Assembly: GCF_029784135.1 (NCBI RefSeq)
Contig: NC_073746.1
Location: 243,233,807 to 243,297,806, forward strand
Length of the DNA: 64,000 bases
Direction of reading: 5' to 3'
Source of the DNA: Toxorhynchites rutilus septentrionalis
Lineage: Eukaryota > Arthropoda > Insecta > Diptera > Culicidae
Positions 23,130 to 35,948 of the stretch are shown piece after piece. Numbering within the stretch: position 1 is the stretch's first letter; the number at the start of each line of letters is the position of its first letter. The notes below the pieces were generated by a model, which saw only the letters and a list, made by a program, of their open reading frames with translations, was not told the origin of the DNA and did not search any database. Both the position numbers and the translations under genes were made by a program.

Positions 23130-24560
23130 GACGTAAAATTCCAGATAGATCTTTTTGTAATATTGAGTAGATCCTTTTGTAGAATTGATATACACGAGAT
23201 TTCTAATTTCAGATTCAATATTTGTTAATACACACTTCATATTGAGATTGCAGAAACAAATTCAAATGGATACGAATACAGGATTCTAATGCCATTACAG
23301 ATTCCTTATTTCAATTCCAGTGAATATATTCTAGCTCCGAATACCGATTCTTGAATCAAGAGATTAGGACTCAGATTTATCACTTCGATTCAAAATCTAA
23401 ATTATCTCAGATTAAACATTCCTTCTTCTCTAATACAGACTCCAAAATTTAAATTCAAATCTTTGGTTCCATATGGTTCTGGATTCAAATTCCAGAAGTT
23501 AATCATTGATCCAAATTTAAATTCCCCATTCCAGTTCCTTATACAAAAATCAATATCCAAACCTAAATTTCATTCTTAGATTACTGAACCATATTCAAAT
23601 TTCAAACTTCAAAGTTTATATTGAAATGATAAATTCTGAATTCCAAATTTGACATTACAGATTCTCAACTGGGGTATCCGATACACGGATTTTAGACTTA
23701 AAATCAATTCCCAGATCACATATCTGAAATTATATTTTTGACTCCCGATTTCTGTACCATATTCCAGATTCAGGTCTTAAATGTAGATTTTGGATTCCAA
23801 ACGGAGTGTGGACTCCGATTCACAATTCTGATTCAAATTTTCCTACCAGATTTTAGATGCCAGATTCAGGTTTCATACGCAAATTGTGGAAGCAGATTAC
23901 AGTCCGAGATCCCTAATTTAGATTCAGTTGTATATTTACAATTAATCCGAATTCAGTTATCAGGTTCTAGGTTGATATTTCGTTTCCAAATATAGATTTC
24001 CAGATAGATAGTTTTTATTTTTAGAACCGAAACGCAAATTCCGAAATCCAGTCTAAGATTCCGAATACATATTTCAAATTTCTCATTTGAATGACAAATA
24101 TTTGTAATTAAATAATTGTAATACCACGTTTTAGATTCAGATTCCAGATAACGATGCTTATTTCGAGATTTCAGATCCCTTATTTCACGATCACGTTAGT
24201 GAGTTTAGTATCACAATATGTCGCCTAACATAGTATACTGTATAAACTGTTTTAATCTGTTTCAAATTGCAATCTCAGATTACTAACTAATATTTAGATT
24301 GGGAATTTCGTTCTTCAAATATTTAATATTTGAAATTTTAATTAAATTTCATATTCCGTTTGCAATTTTGCTCGAGATTTTAGATCCGGAAACTTACGTA
24401 GTCTCCTACGTAGACTATAGACTCAATGTTCATTCTTTTGTTGCTGATTTAGGTTCAGATTACAAATCATGAATTCCATATTTCTGGTTTTGATTCAGAT
24501 TCACAATTCCATTCTAAATTCAAGGATATCAAACTCCTATCTTGATAGCCAGATTCTGAA
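23130..24560. repeat. Second degenerate ATTCAGATTC repeat field
   Basis: Same word composition as 1-3340 (AGATTC, CAGATTC, CCAGATTC, AAATTC) but without an evident polarity switch. Open frames inside are composition artefacts. Confidence 0.7.
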
Positions 24561-24569
24561 AATCATAGA

Positions 24570-24780
24570 TTAGAGAGCAGAGAGCTTTTTGGCATGCAAA
24601 ATATACCAATTTTTATTGGGTAAAATAGGATAAATAGAGTTTATTGAGTTAAGTTCTCCCCAAACACGGATATCTGAATCATGCAGTAGAGTAGAGAGAA
24701 GAAACGATTTAGCGGAGACGAATGAATCATAGGATTTGAAGTCTCCGTGAACAAAGGAAAAGAAGAAGAAACGATTTAAA
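24570..24780 (+). mobile_element. SINE-like 3' body ending in GAA-rich tail
   Basis: Runs into GTCTCCGTGAACAAAGGAAA and a (GAA)n-like tail. A related segment is inverted at about 37810-37920 (CAGAGAGCTTT and the same GTCTCCGTGAAC phrase). A tRNA head for it was not found. Confidence 0.45.
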
Positions 24781-24985
24781 GGGAGGCGATCTGGCGTAAT
24801 GGTTAAGATCTGCACCTCTCACGCTAAAGGTCACGAGTTCATTTCTCACTCCCGACATTGTGCCTTCGGAATGAAAGCAAAGTCGCGCCCGAGTGTCGAA
24901 CCAGTAAGGAAGGCTGAAAGTCACTGTACTATAATACAGGTGCGTTATGGATTAAAGGCGTTGACTACGAAACCTCGAATCTTAT
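24781..24985 (+). mobile_element. tRNA-derived SINE, second family
   Basis: A tRNA-like head with A box TGGCGTAATGG (24792-24802) and a B-box-like GAGTTCATTTC near 24836, then TCACTCCCGACATTGTGCCT and an unrelated body. The head differs from the 6.1-kb family. The 3' limit is uncertain. Confidence 0.65.
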
Positions 24986-27335
24986 AAGTTCCCTTATTCT
25001 AACATTGAATTCTTGGCCCCGTCAGGCTAATACCAAAGTTATTTTGGATAAAAAAAGATTGGAACATCAACTGACTCCAAAATTACAGCAGCTCAACAGA
25101 GATGCCAGATGGATTTATTTGATGTCTAAAAAGAAAATCATAGACAAAATAACGGAACGTAGTAATCCCTACGAATTTTACGTAGTTTTGTTCAGAATCA
25201 AAGAATAATTAAATGCCAATTTTATCAAAATTGACTTTTTTGCAGTTTTTGAGTCCTTGAGGGTATCTACATTGACCATCAAAATTTCAGAAAAAGTTAG
25301 TTCTACGAACCCCCTTTAATTGGAGTTCCAAATAATCGTTTGTTTGAGCATTATGAACAGTACATAAACACGTCGTTTGGAAAGCAGATGTTTTTATTGA
25401 TGATTAAAACTACATTCATTTTCGTCGTCAGTCTTCCAAAAAATGGTATTGGAAGGGGATAGCAGCCACGCTTACCATCAGATCACCGCCACCGGTAACC
25501 GGTAACTCGTTACACACGTTTGCCTACTACCCAACTTTTCACCACGCCGTTTTCTTTTAGCTTCAGTGAGAATCTTAAAATTTCAAATACAGCAACATTT
25601 TTTTTGGAGAAAAGCTGCTCGAATAAATTGGAAAGGTTTCGGATGTAGAAAAATCTTGTCCTCTGATACATTTCTGCTTCGGCAACTAGGACTGCAACTT
25701 TGCTAAAGAAAGTAAACGACGGATCGAAACAAAAACGCTATTAAGGTTTTGAAAGTCTAGACGGCCTTTTCTGAATATTTCTCAAAATGGGTTCATGTAG
25801 CTTCAAGTTCTGAAATGTTCAAGTCCATTCAGGTTTTAATTTCATAAAAGTTATATAAAATTCAGCCAACTTTGGTCATAAGAAAATCTCAGTATAACTC
25901 TACATTTTTTATTTTCTACATTTCGGTCGAATTTCAATTTTATTTCAAAATTTTGACAATTTTTTAAAATCCATTTCGAAATCAAAAGACCCAAAAGCAT
26001 GGAACTTGGATTTCTAATGTTTTGAAGGCAAGATAGGTGGATTGTTGTTTCAGCAACTAATCCAGTGACAAAAGAAAAATAATCTCCGTTGCATCGTGAT
26101 GAGCTTCTCGTCGACGGCACGGCTAAATATTCATGCTGTGAAGATTATGTAGCATTTTTGATGGGATCTGGTTATTCTAATCAATTATAAGCTGATAAAA
26201 TCGAATAATACAATCGCTGGGAAATGATATCTAATTCAATTGGTACGATTGAACCAAACACTAGCAACGATCAGTGAAAGTGAAAATTGATTTTAAAACA
26301 TGACAACGCTCGGCCTCACATTGTCAAAGCCGCCTAAATATTTTTGAAAACACTCAAATGGGAAGTCCAACCCCACTCCGTTATTTACCAGAGACATTGC
26401 GCCTTCGATTATGGTTCTGTTCGATAACACATGGTTCGAATGATTCGGCAGTTCCATTCATATGAAGACATCATGTTTGTAGATGGCCTTTCAAGACGAA
26501 ATTTTCTATCGTAATATAATATTCGTTTTTGAAGCTACATATTTCAAACAAAAGTAATTTTTTTGTTTCCGTGAAGTGTGACTCATTATTCGTCAAATTG
26601 CATAAACAACGAATAAGCCGTAGAAACTGCGACAAAAAAATCATTTGATTAATTAGAACAAAAATCCGACCAATTCGCTGATCAAGTGAAATGACTTCAA
26701 AATTAGGAAAAAATGGTCGATTATTCTGTTCCTAAAATAGAAGTCCTCACGGACTCGTCCAGAGTAAATATCGTAACTCTTGGAATCGATTTACTAGTTT
26801 GAATCCATCGAAATGGAGTCAGTTACTTTGCCCCCAAGAGTGAATTGATTTTTTCAAAATACCAAATAACCTCTGAAACCCTCTTGATAAGCCATACTTG
26901 ATAACCTTCAGTTGATTACATCCAACCCTCCAGATGATCGCAAATTCATTACCACGATATAAGACATTGCAACTAATTGCGGTGTTCGGATGAAAACAGC
27001 AAATGACTTTCTCCCAATCGAAATCATCCGCAAGGCTCAGTGGCTCAAAGGATGATTCCCATTTAACCATCAGTTGTTAGCATCCGTCCAGCGCAAAAAA
27101 ATTTCCCAAAACATTCTTTTTTCCATGCTCACTCACAGCCGTGTGCGCGGTTCAGTCGATCACGTCCTCCTCCCTTCCTCCCACAACACCCTGTCCGTGG
27201 TGAGCGAGAAGCTTGCTGGACAAAAAGTACGCCTCACCCCACCCAGTCACGGAACGAGGGGACTGGGGAGAACGGTGGAGGCGCGGCAGCGGTAAAATAG
27301 ACTCCGAGGGGAGCGCTCGTGAACCCGAAACTTAC
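24986..27335. other. Intron tract before exon 4b, nothing recognised
   Basis: AT-rich to about 27.1 kb, then CpG-richer sequence adjoining exon 3. Open frames near 27.1-27.4 kb overlap exon 3 on the wrong strand. Confidence 0.45.
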
Positions 27336-27469
27336 CGTTCGCTCTCGTCAGCAGCCGCCGAAGCCTCTGACAGCTTAGCTGTGGCGGAAGCCAGACGTTC
27401 TTCCGAACGTTCCAGATCTTCCTCCAACAGCTGAATGCGACGGTTCAGAGCAGCGACTTCGGACTCGGC
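27336..27469 (-). CDS. Tm1: Tropomyosin exon 3 (shared)
   Basis: 134 nt between acceptor ttccag and donor gtaagt. It encodes [20 protein letters not shown], then [24 protein letters not shown] and the first two bases of Arg. This is the first exon common to all isoforms and receives four alternative first exons, all in phase 0. It is pure heptad coiled coil; in the atypical isoform it forms the start of the kinesin-binding coiled coil (known for fly Tm1-I/C). Its 134 nt equals mammalian exon 3. GC content is well above that of flanking intron, as for all the real exons here. Confidence 0.96.
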
Positions 27470-30400
27470 CTGGAAGTAGAGAAAAAAAGAAAGGGGGAGA
27501 AAAGATTGATTAGTACAATTATTACAGATATTTGTGCTAGGAGAGAAAAAGTTTAAATGGTTGGTATCCAGAAGAGAACGATGGGAAAATAAGAAATTCT
27601 GTTTTCAGGGAATGATCACTAATTATGATTGAATAGCAGCCTCAAACCAAATCAAGCTATAATCCGCTATGAGAATCGCACTGATTCCATGAGGCGGTAA
27701 ACGTTGGAAACATAGCTTAGATCCATCAAAGCCCGTCTATTGTGTTGTAATACAATCACTGGTCGTGATGGCAGTTTTGCGTCTGAATGAGTGGTCTTCT
27801 ACCAAAAGTGGACAGGCAACACGCAGAGAGGAAAGAAAGGGCTTGTTGCATAACCCATCTCTCACGAACGACGGTATTTATTTTAATAGAACTCCCAACC
27901 GGGGTGAACCCTGAACCGATTATCGAAGGGCGTTCGCTTTGACAAACAGGTACCGCCGTCCGTAATGTACTAAATGCAGTGGGAACCTAGAATGTGGAAC
28001 TCGTTCCGGTTGCATGAACAACCGTGTCGTCAATACTGCGGGTACTGACAACTGAAGGTTTCAATCAGAAAGGTGGGGAACATACGACAACGATGTATGG
28101 ATGGCCAATGATGTGTAACGGAAATGGTTGGGTTTTTATTGGTTTTGTTCGCTGAAAGTTTGTTTCCGGTGTTTCTATTCAACAATGTTCTATTCTCTCA
28201 CTCTGTAGTTCGGTAGCAGCAGTTCACGCTTGGGAGTATGTTACAGAAAGCTAATTGGAGAACGTCATTTGGAATTATAAGTTGACATCGGGTTACTAAA
28301 ATGAAACATAAGGCGTGACATAACCGCTAAGCTGAACTCCCAAAAATGCATGAATTGAGTAGCAGCTGTCGAAATGATATAAACACAAATACAAAGCGTT
28401 CAACTCAACAACAAGCTGTCGTGTGCTGTTTTCTCAGTATTTTCAGAAAAAAAGTTTTTTCGAGGTTTTATGGGATATACTCAATCCCATCCATTTCTAG
28501 CTTTTTTTACGATCTTGAAACCTGAATAGAAGACAGCAATTGCAGCAACATTGCATGACTCACCCAGAGATCGATTTCTCTTAGGTACTCACCCTTATTA
28601 GTGTCTACGAGAGCTTTTAGCACTCACTCTTAATTAATTTAATAAAGTTATTCAAGTGTCACAGACTCCTTTTTATTGTCTTCGGACAGCGGCAAAAGGA
28701 AACCTGTCTCCGTCATCACCGTCGCCACCACCACCGGTGCGGTGATTCGATGAGACGTTTGTAAGTCAATTATCAGCGACCAATTGGGCGGCGGCCTTGC
28801 GTCGTCGTCGTCTTCGTCGCCAGTGACGTGAAGAGACGCGGTTGCCTTTTTTTCGCGAAATGACATCATCTGAACACAAACGAGCAATACCAAAGAAGGA
28901 ATTAAGAAAATTGTGAGGGCCTATATGGTCTCATAACACACTTGCTTGCGCTTGCGCTTACCAAACGACTGTGTGTCACTTTATGAAGAGCGTCTCACCG
29001 CTGCTAAACTTCGTTTGAGCAGCTGTCAATTCAACTTAACGTTGTGCACTGTTCAAATATGGTTAATGTTTAACCGGACGAGCACACTAAGCAAATACCG
29101 CGATGAGTAAGCGGGTAAAAGCAACGAGTCACCGTCGATTACCGCGCACCACTTTCGCTATCTGGAAACGAAACAACGAAAGTGACGTGGTTTGTGTTGA
29201 CCCGAAACGGATGTTTCGTTATTCATCACTATCATCACACGTTGTGAAAGGAATACACGAGACTCAAAAATTTTAACTAGTGGATCTTGGGGCCCATTTG
29301 CTGGCCCCTATTCGTACCTGTTGTCGGTATTATACCCAACAATAACCTTATTTTGACAGTCATTGATGAACTGCCGCTCGGCGGCTGAATGTTGGGTAAG
29401 CTAATATTAGATTTACGCCGTCGTACACTCCACTTGCCACATTTGGCATTCCTGCCATATTGGGGCAGCAAACCAAAGTTACGTGTCTCCGACCATCACA
29501 AAAAACCAAGCCAACAAGGGCTCAAGGCCATCCACCACAGACCAACAGCCAGAACCCCGATCATTACGCACTTCCTTTGTCGGTCGGCGGCACCTCCCGA
29601 ATACCTCAGCCAGAAATCAATCATTGATAAATAAACGCACCGTGGCTATCGCCGCTTCGCATCCAAGGCACGCACGACGTTCGCATTGAGAATCGAAGGC
29701 GATGCCGGCCGGGGCGTGGTAGTAACCACCTATAATGTGTCGTTGTGTATGCGCACGCGCTACTGTCAGTACCGTCATCATTAGCGACTGATAGCGGCGC
29801 GAGTGGTCTCGGATCGAAACGATACCACACATAAATCACCCCCCAAAATGATTAAGTGGACCCCGCCAGAGATAAATGCATTCCGTCAATTTGTCCTTAG
29901 GGACAATGACTTTCGTTTCGTGTCGAAAGAAAAAAGCTCAAAAGATTCCAAGGAAACCTTCTCTCGCGCCTCTACATACACAGATCTTAAGTTCGATACC
30001 CAAAACTCACCAACACCCATCGGCTTAAAATGGTGGTTGTGCTAGCAAGAGTTCGAGTCAGAGACAAAATGAATGCGACAAAAACATGATATCTCAGAGA
30101 CTCCGAATACTCGAGAGCGTACCATCATCCATCCCTTGTGGAGAAGGAACAGAAGAATGGATGAGATCCAGAGGTGCGAGTTCCGGAGTGCGAGTGATGA
30201 GGGATCGCCTATATGGTTGCAATTCAAATTAGGAAAAGGTTATGGGGTTCAATTCAGGCGATCAATGTTTCATAGTAGCATACTTTCCGATTTTTTTCAT
30301 GACACATTGCTCATTGAAACAACGGAAAACTTAATTATCATTGCTCATATCGCTTTATGTTCAATATGCAATACTTTTGCCTCATCAAAGTATCCTTTTA

Positions 30401-30700
30401 TTAGGCATTATTTCTTAAGGAAATGAGAAGTCACAGGGAGCCAAAGCAACTGAATACGGCGAATTTTTCAAAACGCGGTTTCGAACCAAAAATTGCGACA
30501 AAAATCAGTGACTTGTGACTCAGCGATCCCCATTTTTTGGATTGTGACATTCGGATTGGAGATGAACTGTCATCGCCGTACTTATATTTCATTAAACGCA
30601 ATGTTTCTTAACTAACTATATAATTTCATAACTTCCAACTCAAAAATACAGCAAACAAAAACGTCTTTCCGTAAAACACTCATTAGTTTGTTACCAAAGA
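27470..30700. other. Intron tract with GC-richer patch
   Basis: Intron upstream of exon 3. 28.7-29.9 kb is GC-richer and carries overlapping open frames on both strands without recognisable protein sequence; it could be an old transposon or regulatory DNA. Confidence 0.4.
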
Positions 30701-31450
30701 TTCCTGTATTCTATATTATATATTCTGCATTCGCCCTGTAATCTTGAATTGTCGAATTCTTGTATTCTTATTCTTCTTCTTAAATGGCTCTAACGTTCCT
30801 AGAGGAACTTCGCCGTATCAACGTAGTATTACTTGTATCATTTTTATTAGTACTTAAATGAGATTTCTATGCCAAATAACACGCCTTAAATGCGTTCTGA
30901 GTGGCAAGTTCTAGAATACACGTGACCACAGTGCAAGTCGGAGAAAATTTCTTTGACGCAAAATTCTTCCGACCAGAATGGGAATCGAACCCGAACCCCG
31001 GCATGATAATGTGTGACGCTAACCCCTGGACCAAGGTAGCACCTTCTTGTATTATTGTATTCTCGAATTCTTGTATTTTTTATTTTTGTATCCTTGTATC
31101 CTTGTATTCTTGTTTTTTTGTATTCTTCTATTCTTGTATTCCTGTTTTATTTTATTCTTGTCTTTTTGTACGCTGTCTTCTTGTATTCCTGCATCTTTGA
31201 TTCTTGTATTCCTGTATAATACCGAATACAGCGAATTTCACAAGCATACAAGAATTAAAGGATACAGGAATACTTGTAGCTTTGTATTCTTGTATCCTTG
31301 TATTCGTGTATTCTCGTATTCTCGCTTCTTGTTTTTTTTATATTTCTGTATTCGTTTATTCTTGTATTATTGTATTCTTGTATTCTTGTATTATTGTATT
31401 CTTGTATTATTGTATTCTTGTATTCATGTATTCTAGTATTCTGCAATTAT
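30701..31450. repeat. TATTCTTG-type array interrupted by a SINE
   Basis: An imperfect array of TATTCTTG/TATTCCTG units occupies about 30701-30775 and 31043-31440, most regular at 31360-31430. A SINE lies between the two parts, so it inserted into or seeded the array. Long open frames rich in Cys, Ile, Leu and Phe here are repeat translations. Confidence 0.8.
30785..31042 (-). mobile_element. tRNA-derived SINE, inverted copy
   Basis: Reverse complement of the 6.1-kb family. The tail end (AACGTTCCTAGAGGAACTTC) is at 30793 and the head with B box GGAATCGAACC is near 30981. It ends at GGTAGCAC, the complement of the family's first bases. Embedded in the TATTCTTG array. Confidence 0.85.
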
Positions 31451-32563
31451 TATATGATTAGTGTGAAATAGGCGATAGTTTCAAAGAATTGATCGTTCGA
31501 ATATAGATCAGAAGATGATGCCCTAATCACCCATCGTTATTTTTTTGGCAGGAGTGACGTCTCACCTGCAGAATAATTACTCATAGTTCACTTTTTTAGT
31601 GAAATTATTCATTCGGAGTATGCACCGTTTGACTCAGCAACTTTTCCCCAACTTTCTGGGGTAGAAGATGGGTTCAGAATGCATAAAAAAATATTACTTC
31701 GAGAGTTGATATGGTTTTTAGATTTTTTCACAGTATTCCAAGATTAACAATCATTGTTGTCAGTCATCCATCAGACAAATACATCAGGTGAGGTTACACG
31801 TCTGGATTCGATCCGTGTCGCACTTATTTCGGGAAGAAATTCAAAGAAATTGTACGTAATGTACTCTACGTGGTTTTATCTGTAATACAACCGCAAGGTT
31901 AACGTCGGAGTACCGTTGGCTTAGTAATCGTTTCTTTTAAGTTGCGGTCTTTATTATATGGTGAAATGTCATCTATCCTATTCCTGATCAAACATTCCAT
32001 ATCGACAGCTATTTGACTCATCGCTATTTCTGAGCTATTGAAACAAGTTTTAGGATCTACCAGTAAAAAACATAGAACTCGCAAACATTATATCATCCAA
32101 ACGAACCACTTCGTTCAACCGCTCAAAATCTTGTTTCTCCAATGTAACGCTCTCGTTTTCGAAACTTTGAACTTACAGCGAAGTATAGGAATGAAAGACG
32201 TAGTTCTACGTCAAAAGGAAACAGTTTGATGTCATTTATATGAATTTGCTAAAGCATTTGACAGGATTCCAATTGAGATATTATGTCGCTTGAGATTTCT
32301 GAAATGCATTACCGGTTGAGTTCATTCGTATCTAAGCATTCGTTATGCTTTCTTATGCGTTACGTGCGTTACTTTCATATCGAAAGGTCACAGTATGTTT
32401 AGAGAATACGCTCTCATTCAGCTTTCGTAACGTGATCTTCTCTCCAAAATGCGAGTCAACACAGATTATCCATATCTCGTAAGTCTTTGATCCATTGAAG
32501 TATAGATAACTCAATGTAGGGTAAATGTAATCCATGACGCCGGGAAAGCACGCGAGTTTGTTG
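31451..32563. other. Intron tract with old repeat fragment
   Basis: No exon. The last 170 bases share phrases (CGCCGGGAAAGCACGCGAG) with 33738-33830, so an older repeat is present in two copies around the element at 32564. Confidence 0.4.
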
Positions 32564-33525
32564 TAGGATTGGGCGATCTTCATAAAAAGATCGATCTTAA
32601 TGGGTCGATTTTCTAAACGGCGCAGGGTTCAGAGATTAAATCGGAACCAAAGAATCGATCTTTGAGAAATCGAATGCCCTTATCCAATTTATTTACTTGT
32701 TCTATATAAGTATTGAATTTTCTTTTAATATGAAATAAACATTTCACATTTCTACTCAAACATCAAAGGCATTTTAGTTTGATTCTCAGAATGAAGGTAA
32801 CAGAAAAAAACTTGAAGGCCCAGAAAAAAATGTAATTTCCATTGCATTCATCTTGAACCGCCATGGAATTATTTAATTGAATAAATTAATTGAAAATTAT
32901 TATTAGAAATTCAACAACTGATATTCATCTAGAGCTGCCTTGACAATAATCCTGTTGAATCCGTATCCGAATCGTATCATATGCCTGGCATTCAGTTAAA
33001 ATCTTGGTAGTATTGCCAGTTCTAGAAAAGATCGTTTCAGCTGGACCTAATGTCACCATCCCATTTCGTCACAATTTTCATTGTCAGCCTAGTGAATGTG
33101 ATGATCTAAATATAACTTGTGACCAATACTTTTGTAATGATCGAACTTACAAAACTGTTACAAAACGAACTTACAAAACTGAGAGATAGTAAAGAATAGA
33201 TCGATTTTCGCGATTTTTTTGTTGAGTAGGATAATCGATCCGAAAATCGGAAATCGAAGAGGAAGAGATCGATCTTCTAAATATCGATTCAAGATCGCCC
33301 AATACTATTTAATATCACTAATTTGACATCCTCGAAAGCTATCCGAATGCTGACATTATGTTTATAAAATTAATAAATATAAAAAAAACTCTAAGATCGA
33401 AAAGATCGAAGAAAAATGATCGATCTTTACGATTTTTTCGGGTACAATGAACCGATCCAAAAAATCGGAAATCGAAATGGAAAAGATCGATCTTCTGAGA
33501 ATCGATCCAAGATCACCCAATCCTA
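32564..33525. mobile_element. Non-autonomous hAT-like element with GATCGATC motifs
   Basis: Termini TAGGATTGGGCGATCTT and, reversed, TAGGATTGGGTGATCTT. It is flanked by an 8-bp near-duplication, GTTTGTTG (32556-32563) and GTTCGTTG (33526-33533), as expected of hAT insertion. Subterminal AAGATCGATCTT repeats occur at both ends. A further end-like segment at 33230-33310 suggests an internal or nested copy. No transposase. Confidence 0.75.
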
Positions 33526-34429
33526 GTTCGTTGTACCGGAGGGTTTTCCTAGACAATCGGTTGACTTTCAAACAATAAATCGGTACTGTGCCACACCACT
33601 CCCTGCTAAATTTTCGAAAATTTGATTGGCGTGAAGCAATCCAATTTTCGAAGGCGGAAATAGAAAAATCTTCCTTCGCAGAACTGTTCACTAACATCCT
33701 CGATAGTATAGTGTTCAGTATCCCCAATGTAACAAATGTAACCCGCGACACCGGGAAAAGCGCGCAGATTGATCGCAACCGGAGGGTTTTCGCGAATAAG
33801 CAGTTGGCTCCCAAACAATAAATCAGTATCATAAAACAATATGTCGTTAAAACTATTAAACAACGCTCTTCTCTTCAACTTCAATGAATTTACTAAAATC
33901 TATTTGCTGTTTTTATTGATACATGATTTTTTCATTCGACTAATATTTGCATTTCTTGGCGTACTCATAAATCTAGGTTTCATTCTTACCCAAAATGGTA
34001 TGATACTAAATCAGGCCAAAATATACCACTTGTGTGCTTTTGGATAGAATGCAGTAATCGACGTAAAGTTGTTGATTCATCATGCTTGAATTAAAGAACT
34101 TTTCATTTTTTAGTCATTTGCATATGACCTAACAAAACCATATATGTTTGATGAACAGCTGGTCTTTGCACGTTCTAAGACAATGTTGAATTCAAAAACA
34201 GGTTATTGATCGGACCCAGCTTTCACGTTGATTTCATCAGTCAAATTTCGTAATATTGTGTATTGCACTCTGCTGTATGAAGTTGTCTGTCGGATCTATC
34301 CACGAATCAAACAATTTTTGATTTCTTCACTAATCCAGCTAAAACATATGCCATCTAACGGAACGAGTAATAATCGGACGAGATTAAAGATCCGATTACT
34401 CCCAATTGGGAGTTCCAAGTATATTTTAA
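33526..34429. other. Intron tract with duplicated repeat
   Basis: Contains two diverged copies of a segment with CCGGAGGGTTTTC and CAAACAATAAATC (about 33537-33575 and 33780-33825). Otherwise AT-rich; no exon. Confidence 0.45.
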
Positions 34430-34475
34430 CGAGTTTAGCAACGTGAGACTGTCAGTCTTCACGTTGCTAAACTCG
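34430..34475. repeat. Near-perfect 46-base hairpin
   Basis: CGAGTTTAGCAACGTGA is followed closely by its exact reverse complement. The stem is extended by GACT/AGTC with one bulged T and a 3-base loop. Could be a collapsed transposon end or a small-RNA-like hairpin. Confidence 0.7.
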
Positions 34476-34520
34476 CCCAAATTGTTTCCTTTATGTCAAT
34501 CCACAAGCACATGGAATCAA

Positions 34521-34620
34521 TTGAAATGGCTTAGCGGGTAAACTCCTTCTGCTTGAACAAGCTCTTCTTGCGTTTGGCACGCATCCTCATTGAGAAATGT
34601 CTCCAACTCAGCTTCACACA
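34521..34620 (-). pseudogene. Mariner transposase N-terminal scrap
   Basis: One frame reads CEAELETFLNEDACQTQEEL then VQAEGV, resembling the first helix-turn-helix of mariner transposases (the NEDxxQTQxELA motif). It ends at a stop 34 codons on. Nothing else of the element was seen nearby. Confidence 0.4.
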
Positions 34621-34779
34621 ATAAAATAGATTATTTTTCCTTACTGGTGTCAATTAATTTGCTTTTGAAAACTGCCAGAGCAGATGATTATAATCACTCC
34701 ATTGCTGTTATTAGCAAGAATTGCAACTGTAAATCACATTAAGGTAGTAACGAATTAACATAATTACTAAGAATGGAAG

Positions 34780-34985
34780 AAAATCCGACAAAATGAAGAA
34801 AAAATGAGAAATAAATTTATTCTTCACTCCAATTAAATTGTTTCGAACAAGAACGAAAAAGAAAACGAAAGTAAATACACATACATCAACTTGAGTTAAT
34901 CCTTTCCGTTCTCCTTTCATGTTTTTTTTCTCATTACAAATTCCGAACACGAATTCGGAGAAAAAGTGTTGAGGGTAATTTAATC
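34780..34985 (+). repeat. Dispersed repeat, direct partner at 37480-37660
   Basis: Shares TTCGAACAAGAACGAAAA, TTAATCCTTTCC and TTTAATCATAACCGAAA with 37.5 kb in the same orientation. Family not recognised. Confidence 0.6.
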
Positions 34986-35948
34986 ATAACCGAAAAATAT
35001 TGCTACTGTTACTTATCGGAATTTATATCAGCCTAATGAAATTTTTCAATTCAATCCAACTGAATGAATTGCGTAAATCATATTATTCAATCGTCTTTCG
35101 TCACTCGATGGTGTCAAACAGATAACAGGTTTTCTGCAACTTCGCCGAGAGCTAGGATTTTACTTCGAACCCAATTGTAAGTGATTTGAAATAGCAGTGC
35201 AAAGCAAGCCGCCCGGCTGGTTGGTGCCGGTAGTGTGTGTGAGTGTGTGTCGGAATCGAATCTATATCAATGACTGACACTTCTCGCACACACCATCGAG
35301 AAGCATGCGCGCAAGGCAGCTCCCTCCAGAAAGGTGGTGTTAGTGTAGTGGTGGCGATGATAGCATGATTCGAATTCCAGATGTCGTTCTTTCTTCGGGA
35401 GGAAACCAACACGCACACACCCACACATCCCGGTGGTGGCTCACTTGACTTAACTTGACGTTCGTACGGTGGTTGAATGGAAATGGAATTCTAACCGTAC
35501 AAAACGAAACCACTTGTTAATCCAAATTGGGTAGTATGTTTTTCAGGGTCCCTCGTGTACATTTTAAACACATTTTTAGGGAAATTTCACTTTCGACATT
35601 CTATTAGTTTTACTTTTGATGTGGCACTCCTCAATACAACCACAATTAGAGGTTTGAGCCTACACACGCAACTGTAGTGGTAATTTTTTCCTTGTAGTTC
35701 TCCGAAATTCTCAATTTGCAGTATTTTTTAATGAATTACTAGCAAATTTCTAACACAAAACACTGTTCGCCACCTTGACGACATATATGCAGACATGGTG
35801 ACGCAAGAGCATCGTCAATCAAGCAGTTGTTATCTTCTCCTTGATTAATTATTTCTATTTTTGTCAACACTGAAACATTAAAAAAAACTGTTTCCTGTCC
35901 ACACCAATTAATTTCCAGAGAGAGTATTTATTCAGTCGAAGAACTTAC

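Noticed and set aside
28648..28893. Minus-strand frame with an acidic run (DEDDDD)
   Set aside because: Acidic run comes from a GTC repeat; no donor or acceptor linking it to the gene.
31047..31461. Cys/Ile/Leu/Phe-rich open frames resembling membrane proteins
   Set aside because: Direct translation of the TATTCTTG array.
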